Source: Ministeria vibrans ATCC 50519
Lineage: Eukaryota > Opisthokonta > Filasterea
Reading direction: 5' to 3'
Assembly (NCBI GenBank): GCA_943704425.1
Contig: CALSCP010002371.1
Location: 37,933-81,058 of the forward strand
Length of the DNA stretch: 43,126 nucleotides
A program made the position numbers and the translations under genes. How positions within the stretch are numbered: the first letter of the stretch is position 1; each line of letters begins with the position of its first letter. The notes below the pieces were generated by a model. That model was not told where the DNA came from. It searched no databases and saw nothing but the letters and a program-made list of their open reading frames with translations. Of this stretch, positions 34,739-43,126 are shown in pieces.

Positions 34739-35695
34739 ATGAATAATATTTTATCACTTCCTTTCAATATGTTGGTGCTCTTCCTCCTCATAATGACCGC
34801 CGCGGTGCACGCCGCAAATGTCACCACGATCCAGAATGAGTTCATAGGTGCCTCGGTCGATCTCGAGCATGGCTGCTCGCTGTCGGGCGCGTTTGACATC
34901 CACAACCGAATCAATCTCATCAACACTTTTGATCTCGGGCGTTACGTCCAAGCGAGCTACTACTCGGGGCCCGACCCCTACGATGGATGTAGATGGCGCT
35001 CTCAGCCCTGGCCGTGGAATCCAATCTCCGCCGGCGACTCTCACGGCCACGCTGCGACCGTTTTAAGTTTCACGTAAGCACAAACACACACAATCATCAC
35101 AAACAACTCATGTCTGTTTAGTGCAACTGACACATCCGTCAACTGCACCATCCGTCCAATGCAGTGGGCGTGTGACAACGTCCCTTGCGAGTGTACCATT
35201 CAAATGTCGTACCACCTGGAAGGCTCAACGGTGCGCGCAACGTACACCCTTGACAACGAACGCAGTGACAAGACGGCGTACCCGGCGCAAAGCCAAGAGA
35301 TCCCCGCCGTCTATGTGAACGCTCCGCTAAACCGTCTCTATGGCTACACTGGCGCTCACCCGTGCACCAACGACACGCTCACCCTTTTCCCGTCGGGCTG
35401 GAACAACAGTGCGGCCGACCCTTGGATTCCCGGCAATGTCCGCCTCACAGAGCCCTGGCTTGCCTTTGTCCAGCCCGACTCGTTTGGCGTCGGCGTCTGG
35501 AGCAATGCGACACTCGAGTTCAAAGGGGGATTCTCCGGCACAAAGGGGCCCGGCGACACACACAGTGCGTCCACTGGCTACATTGCGCCCCTTTCAACCG
35601 TTGCGCTTCCCTGGAACGCCCGCTACACTTACCGCTATGCCATCATTCTGGGCAACCTAGTTGACATTCGCGCAACCGCTTGTCGACTCAAGTGA
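34739..35695 (+). CDS. Secreted glycoprotein, possible beta-sandwich (mutarotase-like) fold
   Basis: Exons 34739-35073 and 35122-35695 (phase 2, TGA); 302 residues. A signal peptide is clear (MLVLFLLIMTAAVHA); the ATG at 34769 is an alternative in-frame start. The body has several N-glycosylation sequons and conserved-looking blocks: LGRYVQASYYSGPD, WPWNPISAGD and YVNAPLNRLYGY. The alternation of short hydrophobic strands with DIHNRINLIN and F-D-L-G-R-Y resembles carbohydrate-active beta-sandwich proteins of the galactose-mutarotase type, but I cannot name a family. It has no membrane anchor, so it is probably secreted or luminal. Its 3' end faces that of GPATCH1, 57 bp away. Confidence 0.82.
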
Positions 35696-35752
35696 CCGTC
35701 ATCATACAAGGATGCAAATGGACTGTACAGAAGAGATAAAAGACATTTTTTT

Positions 35753-37192
35753 TTACATGAAATCGGCGGCTGTCGGGCGTTTCGCTGTGCCTCCGCGGAA
35801 CTGCTTGAGCCGCGCGAGCAACTGCGCATCAATGTCGTCTTCCGAGTCATCGGACGAATTCGACTGCGATCGCTCCCTTTCCTTCCGACTCTTCTTCGAC
35901 TTATGTTCCTTCTTCTTCTCCTTCTTCTCCTTCTTCTTCTTCTTCTTCTCCTTCTTTGGTTTGGCGCTCCCTGCGCTCTTCGGTGGCAGTGCCATCCCAT
36001 ACACATCCGCCGCCGTCGCACTTCCACTTCCCACTCCCACCCGACTCTCCTCCAGTGCAAATCCAGCCAATTGCATTTGCGGCGACTCGCTGCGCTTCCG
36101 TCCCTGCGCAATCTCGGCGACCGTCGCATCACTCAGCATCATCACCTCACTGCTCCCCGTACCCACCACCACCACTGCACTTCCCACACCCACTTCACTC
36201 TCTTCCGTACGTGCTCCCTCTCCCTTCTTCACCACCGCTTCCTTTGACTTCTCGCCATCCTCTTGCTCCTTTTTCCTCTTCTTCGGCACAAACTTAATCT
36301 TCATCGGCACACTCAAATCCTCCTCTTCCTTCTTCTCGTCCACAATCAATGCCTCTCCCTCTGCACCCTTCTCCTTCTCCTTCTCCTTCTCCTCCTCTTC
36401 TTCTTCCTCTTCATCATCCTCTTCCTCGTCATCCGAGTCGTCTGCAAAAATGGATTTAAACAGGTCCATGGTGGGCTTCTCGACTGTCAGCAGTGGGTCT
36501 TCGCCCTGTGACGGCTGTGCATTCGCCCGCTCTCGCTCCTCCTTCTCCCGCGCTCGATTTTTGCGCTCTTGGGCCAACGGTCCAATCTCCGGTCCCAATC
36601 CCATTCGAAATTCGCCCGTCTCCCCAGCGCGATCCATAATCTCCTCCGCCAGCAAATCAATCTCCATCTGCGCACTCGCACTCGGCTTCACCCCAACGTG
36701 CCCCGACTGTGGATACGGATCGGGTACATTGAATCGCTTGCACAACAGTCGCGCCGGATGCCACTCAAACTCCTCGCGCGTGAGCCGTCCAAACATTGCC
36801 ATGGCCGCAGCCGCACTGCGCGTCTCCTCCAGATCCTTTTCAGACTGTTCTGTGCTCTCGCGCGCACTCTGCTCCGCAATCTGACGCGCCTTGAGGCGCT
36901 TCTCCTCCTCCTCGGGCGTCATGTTGGCCGAGGTAAATCGCGATGCCATGTTGTACGATAGCGGTCGGAACATAAGCGCCACACGACAAAATGTCTCAAG
37001 GTCCTCATCGCTCACACTCGCAAAGACCCGCTCAGTCTCGTCCGTCTTGGCAGTCACCGCAGACGCACGCAGAAACGCCTCGTAGAGCGTCTGCTTCTCA
37101 GGTTCTGTGGCAAACGGACGGAAGTTGGAGTTGAGAGCACGCGTGGCCAGTTCAGGTTCGAGCGACGGTCGTTCCTGGTGTACCTAATATTA

Positions 37193-37278
<86 letters not shown>

Positions 37279-39089
37279 GAGTGCCACACACAAACGCACA
37301 CAGACATACATAATGAAGAATACTCAAAATAATACATATATACACACACACACTCACACACAGAAACTCAAAGTGCGATAGGTACTTGAGGAATAGCTGC
37401 GGAAGGTGGAGGGTGAAGGGGCGGAGGGGCGAGGGCAGGTTCGGGGTCGGAGCGGGTCTGGCGCTGCTCGAGACGCGCTCGATCAGAGGGTTTGAGCAGG
37501 TCAAAGACAGACTGTCCTTTTGCGAGTGATGTCGGTGTCTCCTGCTTCTGTTGCTGCTCCTGCAGCAACCGACCGCGCTCGCCGGGTGTTTGCAGTCGCT
37601 GCTGTTCAAGAAAGGAGCGCGACGACGGAGCCGCAGTTGTAATCGTAGTGGGAACAGCAAAGCGGGCGCGTGGGGTGTAGTCGGAGGGAACGGGAGGGGG
37701 AGCGGGAAATGTGGGAGCAGTGTTGACGGTGATGGACGCACGCACAAACCTATAGAGACGGACAACAACCACTCATCAGCAATGAGTTGGCTCTGTCTTG
37801 CGATAGTGTTTATCGTACCCTTTGATCAGCTCCGATTCGTCGTTGCTACCCTGCAACGCATCTTGCACTTCGACAGTCTTTGTCTTTGTTTTTTCGTTCT
37901 TGCCGTTGTGCTTCGCTCGGCTCTTCTGTGCATCCCCACCCCCACCCACAACACGATCGTAAATGTCACGCGATTCCTCCTCGTACACATCGGGGTCGTC
38001 GTCGTCCTCAAGTACACTGATGCCAATGCCTCCGCGCGGACCCACTCGCCCGTCAATGCGCAGTGCAGACGTCTCGCTGCGACTTGTGCCATCGCCACGC
38101 GTCACCGTGGCCACCGACGATGATGCTCGCGCTGTGTCCTCCTCTTGGAACAGCTGAAAGCCTCCCGCCGTGCGGAGAGACTGAGAAGTGTATCCAAGTC
38201 CATGCATATCCAGTTTGGGCGCAAACTCAACGACAGACGAGTCTTCGGGCGCGTACAGTCGCGTGTCCTCGGGGTCCTCTTCAGCCTCCGCCTTGCCACC
38301 GTTCATGTTTGTGTCGGGATCCTCGGCGCCTCTGTCCGAACGCGATCGTGCTGATCGCACCGCGCGTGGCCCAATGCCTCGCCCTTCACGCCAGCCCATC
38401 TTCTTGAGCAACTGTTTACCAATGGATTTCTAAGACAATCACCACAATAATGATCAGCGTTTGCGTTTGCGCTGTTCTCTCAAAACCTTCACTTACATCT
38501 GTCGGCACAAAGAGCTCGTCGACAAGACGCGCCTCAAAGCTATCTGGTGCATAGGTGCGCTTACGCGAGCCTGACTGGTCGCTGTCGCCAGCAAACTGCG
38601 ACGTTGCGATGAGACGACGCGGCGCAATGCCAAACTCGCCCATGTCCTCCTCGTCCATGAAGTCTTCGGGGCGCTGTTCGCCGCGACGGCCTCGAGGACC
38701 GCCAGACTCGTCGTTGTCGTCGTTGGTGTTGTTGTCGTTGTCATAGGGGCTGCGGCCGTGGTCGGCGTGCGCGTCAACGTCCGACGCGCGTTGCGATCGC
38801 GACGACACAAAGGTTGACGGCTGCCATCCCTCGCGCGAGCCGACTGTGTTGAAGTAGCCGGCCGAGAAGCCACCGGTGAATGCACCATGGAATCTGCGCT
38901 GCCCTCGGTCGTCGCGAGCAACCTGATCTTGTTCGCGGAGGGGTTTCTGCGACGCGACGAGACTTGCGAGTGAGCGACGACAAAACACCGAATCAAACGA
39001 ACCTTGCGATAGGGCTCGTCACGATCGTCAGCGCGCACACGAGCCGGGGTACCAAGAACAACGTACGTGTCGGGCGCTTGGCGAGACAT
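35753..39089 (-). CDS. GPATCH1: G-patch domain protein 1 (GPATCH1), spliceosome-associated
   Basis: Exons 39089-39003, 38946-38497, 38429-37819, 37749-37386 and 37183-35753 (TAA); 980 residues against 931 in human. The N-terminal family block is plain ([46 protein letters not shown]). The G-patch is [19 protein letters not shown]. Later blocks include [54 protein letters not shown] and [13 protein letters not shown]. The C-terminus is a Lys/Glu- and Arg/Ser-rich tail. GPATCH1 is found in the catalytic spliceosome, and G-patch domains activate DEAH helicases; the partner here is inferred. An in-frame ATG lies 51 bp upstream, but the MSRQ start is preferred. Confidence 0.95.
37196..37275. repeat. 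(AG)n microsatellite in GPATCH1 intron
   Basis: About 40 AG units. On the gene's strand this is a CT run that forms an extended pyrimidine tract ending about 12 bp before the acceptor at 37184-37185. Confidence 0.9.
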
Positions 39090-39347
39090 GACGAATAAAT
39101 AAATTGAAAACAAACTGAAATTGTTAATTGGTGGGAACAATCAAGTGGCTACGTACTGTCGGCTGTCGTACTCGGTGCTGGTCTTACTGAACATACTTGA
39201 TACTGTACTAACTGTAGGAGACTGGAGCCGCCCGCCGCGCCGGCGTTTTCCCAACACGAACAGCTTTTCGTCGTTGCATTGTATTCTTGGGTGATTCTTG
39301 GATCTGTGGTGCAATAGAAAAAATTAATAGAATTTTTTTTATAGGAA
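39090..39347. promoter_or_regulatory. Putative bidirectional promoter between GPATCH1 and the Ser/Pro-rich gene
   Basis: Divergent start codons 258 bp apart. A T-run followed by ATAG just before ATG 39348 could be the acceptor of a 5' UTR intron of the plus-strand gene. No defined box is visible. Confidence 0.35.
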
Positions 39348-40283
39348 ATGAGCGGATCTCGGCGCAAAGAATGGCGCTCCACTCACGCCGTTTCTCTCGC
39401 AATTCCAGGCAATGTCATGCATGCAGGCAACGATGCAGCCTCGACTCGGCCTGTCATTAGCGTGTCTGAGTCGGCCTCCAGCCGCCCGTTGAGCGACGAA
39501 GGCGCCAACGACGATGCCAACGACAGCGGCACTTTATTGACAGAGAGTGACGTTGCCAAGGCACCTTCGCCTGCCTCCAGCGTCGCCGAACGACACCATG
39601 ACCTGGGCACCGCCACCCAGCAGCCTTTGCTCAAGTCACGCGTGCGCATGCAAACAACACATTCTCAATCGCGAGTTGAAGAGTTGCAAAAAACGACGTC
39701 ACCACCACCGCCTCATCGCGGAACCAGCAGCACCGACGCCCTCAAGGTGCCAAAGTCACCGACGCTGGCGACTGGCCGCAAACGCGTTAGAGCGCGCGCG
39801 GCAACTGTGAGCTGCTCGTCGCCGATGGACCGAGACGCGTACGGGCTGGGCTCACACTTGCCGCCTGTCGACTTGCGTCCTTGCTCACCCAGCACTGCGC
39901 ACGCCCCGCGTCGCCCCGTCTCGCCAACAACCCTCATGTCACCATCAAACAGCCGCAAGCCCATGATGAGCGAGGCGTTTCCACGCACCACTACCTCCTC
40001 CGCGTCGTCCTCACCCCTTGTGCTCTCACCTGCACACACCCGTCGCTCCACTGACAACGCCGTAGACGCATCGCGTCCCATGTCTCCGCCCACTCTAGAT
40101 CCCCTTGGTTCTCCCCCGCTAAAAAATGCCAACTGGCCCTGGGTTGCGGGTGTCTCCGCCTCCTCCTCCGCCGCCGTGGGCCCGAAGCGATCATCGCTTT
40201 CACCCCTGCCCGGACGCAAAGCCTCCACAAAGACCCCCTCTGATCTGGAGGTCATCAAACCGCTCCCAAACGCTTGGATGTAA
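39348..40283 (+). CDS. Ser/Pro-rich, probably disordered protein of unknown function
   Basis: A single exon of 311 codons with a start context of GAAATGA. Composition is dominated by Ser, Pro, Thr and Arg with no hydrophobic core. It has many S-P or T-P sites (for example KSPTLAT, RPVSPTTLMSPS, RPMSPPTLDPLGSPP, SSLSPLPG), the pattern of a substrate for proline-directed kinases. Basic clusters (GRKRVRARA) could direct nuclear import. The end is VIKPLPNAWM. I recognise no domain. Support for it being real is the length, its position at a divergent start region and coding-like base composition; the antisense frame at 39713-40288 is a weaker alternative. Confidence 0.6.
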   Translation: MSGSRRKEWRSTHAVSLAIPGNVMHAGNDAASTRPVISVSESASSRPLSDEGANDDANDSGTLLTESDVAKAPSPASSVAERHHDLGTATQQPLLKSRVRMQTTHSQSRVEELQKTTSPPPPHRGTSSTDALKVPKSPTLATGRKRVRARAATVSCSSPMDRDAYGLGSHLPPVDLRPCSPSTAHAPRRPVSPTTLMSPSNSRKPMMSEAFPRTTTSSASSSPLVLSPAHTRRSTDNAVDASRPMSPPTLDPLGSPPLKNANWPWVAGVSASSSAAVGPKRSSLSPLPGRKASTKTPSDLEVIKPLPNAWM

Positions 40284-40443
40284 ACCATAAATCAGTATTG
40301 TAACGAACCATTATTCTAAAACGCTTATTAATTTTTTTTTACGATCAAAATTTTACCCGTTGTATCTTTCCACACTTCATAAAAAAAAAGAAACAACTCA
40401 CTCACTCACACACACGCAAAAAGAAATACGTAAAAAGAGGCAC

Positions 40444-40984
40444 TCAGTCGCGGGAGGCAAGCTCGAGGGCATGACACCAGCTGTCTTGCTCCTCCGCAGA
40501 CTCGGCATCCATAAAGTACTCGCGCTGGTCTCGGATGTCCGTGATCTTGAACCTAAAACACGAGTTGTGTGTACAGCGGTCAGTTCATTCCTCCCTCTTC
40601 CTATGTCTGTCTCCTCGCATTGCTTACGCGTGCGACCGACCGAGCGCCGTCAGATCGACCTTCTCGACGGCAGACGAGTCCATTCGGATGATGCCCTTGG
40701 GCTGCTTGTCCTGCGTCGACTCGTAGTAAAACAGGAGAAACTCGTTGAGCACAAACTGTCGGTTGGCCCACTTCTTCACGTTCGGTCCGCCCTGCTTGCT
40801 CAGTTGGCCCATCTTCGTGTTGCCCGGCACAACCGACTTGAAACTCAGGTCCTTAAACAGCAGACGCGCCAGATCAGCCTCTTTGGTAAATTTGCTGTAG
40901 ATTCCCTTCAGCTTCAACTGCAGCAGCAAAAAATAAGAAGAAGAAAAAAGGTTAGAAATGACGCAAAAAAGCAACAACAACAAC

Positions 40985-41020
<36 letters not shown>

Positions 41021-43108
41021 CAGAGTGACACACACACACACACACACAAACGCACACTCCTCCTCTCTCTCTCTCGTACCTGCGCTTGTTTGCACTGCAC
41101 AGCCACCGCAATGAGATTGACTCGCTCCTTCTCCAGCAGAACCAGTCGAGTGCCCATCTTCTTTTTCTCGGCTTGCACCCCCTCCAATTCACTTTCCAGC
41201 TCAGTAATACGCTCGTCTTGTTCCAATCGCTACAAAGCAATAAAAATAACAGTCCATTCTCATCAGTGGCCGCACGTCAAAAACACAACCAAAAAAAACA
41301 AAAAAAAACTTACAATTCCGTTGAGAGCACTAATTTTGCCGCTGGTCGCAGCCTCTTCGGCAGCTCTGCGGGCCTTTTCCGAGCGCAGTTCGTAGTTGAG
41401 CTTGTCGATTGTTGCCTGTTTCATCGCGAGTGCCGCCGAGCTCTCCTCGCGCGTCTGCTGCAACAACACAGAGGCCGCATCCGCCTCTGACGCACGCTGC
41501 TGACGTTCCACCTCGAGTTCTTCCGTCGTGCGGCTTGTGACCGCCTTCTGCTCCGTCAGAAGTGTCTCCAACGTCGCCACCCGTCCCTCAAACGACGTCA
41601 ACTTGCCCTGCTGCATCTTGATCGTCTCCTGAGCCACATTGAGCTCGCCTCGCAGCGACGCAATCTCAGCGGCCTCCTTCTCGGCGTGGACCTTGCGGAA
41701 GTTTTCAAACTGCGCAGCGAGATCCTCCTTGGCCGTGCTTGTGTTGGTCAGCTGGCTCTCCATAGTCTGCATGCTCTCCATCAGTGTCGCAATCTTCTCC
41801 TCCATTTGTCGCTTCGCCTCCTCCTCACGTCGCTTCTCCTCTTCCAACTTGCGCTGTGCCTCCTCTTCCAATCGAACTCTCTCCGCTTCCTCCTCGGCCC
41901 TTCGCTTTGCCTCAGCCTCCTCACGCTCCCTTCGCGCCGCCTCCTCCAGCGCCCGTCGCGCCTCCTCCTCCTCCCGTCGCTTCTTCATCACCTCCTCGCT
42001 GTACAGTCGCTTGCGTACAGTGGTCACCAGTGGAATCCATATGCGCACCATTCGCACGTGGAATCGAACAGCTCGGCGGAATCGTCGCACCGACCGCACA
42101 CCCGCAAGCATCTTATTTAGACTGTCAACAATAGTTTAAAAGGAAAGCCATGCGTTAATAAGAGAGTTTCGACATCGCTCTCTTTTTTTCTCTCTCTCCT
42201 ATTTCATACCGCATTCCGGTGAGCACGGCACAGTAGGCGCTGTAGAAGCGTTTCTTGGCGAGCCATCGCTTGACCTTGCCCACAATAGCATCAATGGCAT
42301 CTCGGTTGTCGCTTGTCAGCTCGTCCATAAATGCCAGTTTACCACCGCGGAAGAACACCTATCACACAACAACAAGCAAAAGTTAGTAGTTCATGATTGT
42401 TTTTTTTTTTTTTTTTTTTACCTTTGTAAGACCCATTTGGAAGTCTTTTCCGCCGTGCAAGTCAAGCGCAACGAGAAGTGCTTCACAGAAGGTAATGGGC
42501 TTGAGCTTGGCCATCATCAGAGGCATCTTGGGAGCGTAGCTGTAAACCAAATCGAACAAAGATAAGAAGGAAGAACGAAATAAAACAAAATCACTTTCGT
42601 ACCGATGGTAGAGATCCTCAAAGGAGCAGCGAGTGGGAAAACCGGCCTGCATGAGGGTGAGCGCAACACACATTCCCGTGTAGCGCAGTTGCTCCATGAC
42701 ATTGTTGGCCTCGAAAATGCCTGGCTTCTGCAGCACGTTGGGTTTGATGCAACGCACAAAGTGCGAGTTGGTCTTGTTCAGGTCCGCCACCAGCTGCGTC
42801 AGTTGCTTCAAAAACTTGTTGCCCACACTCTTGAATCGTCCACCCGAGCGACCGTACTATTTATAATAAGAAAGAAAAGAGGGGGGAAACAAGAAAAAAG
42901 AGAATAAGCGGGGTGAGGACAATGAGGGAATGCAGTACTTGGACATCGTCGTCGTCGTCGGCGGCGGCCGGGAAGAGAGCCTGCACATCAGTCGATTTGC
43001 TCGTGCTCAGGAAGGCAATGAGTTCCTCGTGAATGGTGTCGTTGTTCTTGGCGAGGAAGCCCGTCGTCGAGTAGGTCACCTCGCCGGCAAAGTGAAACAC
43101 CACAAATC
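40444..43108 (-). CDS. Class VI-like myosin with coiled-coil tail and C-terminal PH domain (5' end outside window)
   Basis: Eight visible exons: 43108-42939, 42856-42603, 42539-42422, 42358-42210, 42121-41314, 41229-41080, 40917-40628 and 40552-40444 (TGA); 681 residues, with the rest of the motor beyond the right edge. The motor end includes FHFAGEVTYSTTGFL, VGNKFLKQL, FVRCIKPN, LRYTGM and GLTKVFFRGGKLAFMD. F-C-E-A-L-L-V-A-L-D-L and the following basic segment resemble myosin VI. A Glu/Arg-rich helix or coiled coil of about 300 residues follows. The C-terminus is a PH domain (GQLSKQGGPNVKKWANRQFVL through SWCHALELA with the conserved Trp). Myosin VI moves toward actin minus ends and serves endocytosis; a PH tail suggests phosphoinositide binding instead of the MyUb/CBD tail of animals. 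Class assignment is by eye. Confidence 0.93.
40998..41048. repeat. (AT)n and (CA)n microsatellites in myosin intron
   Basis: An AT run (about 41000-41020) and a CA run (about 41030-41048) lie in the intron 40918-41079. Confidence 0.85.
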
Positions 43109-43126
43109 CTGATACGCCAAAAAAAA

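Noticed and set aside
35661-36884. Plus-strand 407-residue Ser/Phe-rich frame
   Set aside because: Antisense of the Lys/Glu-rich C-terminal exon of GPATCH1, which matches its family well.
41639-42139. Plus-strand Ser/Arg/Leu-rich frames opposite the myosin tail
   Set aside because: Antisense of the Glu/Arg coiled coil; three plus frames are open at once, as expected for such sequence.

Overview
This is a gene-dense, intron-rich eukaryotic window. Coding exons are fairly GC-rich, and introns are mostly 50-380 bp, AT-rich and full of microsatellites. The gene set suggests a unicellular relative of animals such as a choanoflagellate or filasterean: an EGF-repeat receptor with a tyrosine-kinase-like domain, a polycystin-2 channel, a Rab32/38-type GTPase, an O-mannose kinase, a cysteine-string protein and a class VI-like myosin. 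This placement is inferred from gene content alone; I could not run a phylogeny. I reconstructed exons by hand from GT...AG boundaries, reading phase and family resemblance; phases close for every multi-exon gene, except that the first splice of the giant receptor is not settled.

Layout: (1) 1-1680, a 63-bp minisatellite, apparently intronic, then the 3' exons of a DNAJC5-like cysteine-string protein. (2) 1881-12611, a giant receptor of about 3,285 residues: cysteine-rich repeats, about 44 EGF modules, a Thr/Ala repeat stalk, one membrane segment, a tyrosine-rich tail and a degenerate tyrosine-kinase domain. (3) 12970-18259, two minus-strand genes: a large secretory-pathway protein with PDI-like and cupin/JmjC-like parts, and an AIFM2/FSP1-like oxidoreductase. 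(4) 18501-22527, an LRR protein, a POMK-like O-mannose kinase with a decayed duplicate of its 3' end, and a TMEM128-like membrane protein. (5) 22528-24164, a poorly understood stretch with one tentative small gene. (6) 24165-32784, an 18-exon PKD2 channel, a Rab32/38-like GTPase with an altered switch II, and a carotenoid oxygenase. (7) 33053-43108, GLRX3/PICOT, a secreted glycoprotein, GPATCH1, a Ser/Pro-rich disordered protein, and the 3' half of a class VI-like myosin with a PH tail that runs off the right edge.

The genes do not form one pathway. Several concern the secretory route and cell surface (receptor, POMK, PDI/cupin protein, secreted glycoprotein, PKD2) or vesicle traffic (cysteine-string protein, Rab32-like, myosin VI-like). 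The most unusual item is the giant receptor, which looks like a pseudokinase scaffold: its kinase fold lacks the beta3 lysine and the HRD-loop asparagine, yet its tail carries a dense array of tyrosine motifs including four YANP copies. Other points of interest are the Gln-to-His change in the Rab, the PH tail on a class VI-like myosin, the POMK 3' duplication, frequent GTAC splice donors, and poly(A) signals that overlap stop codons.
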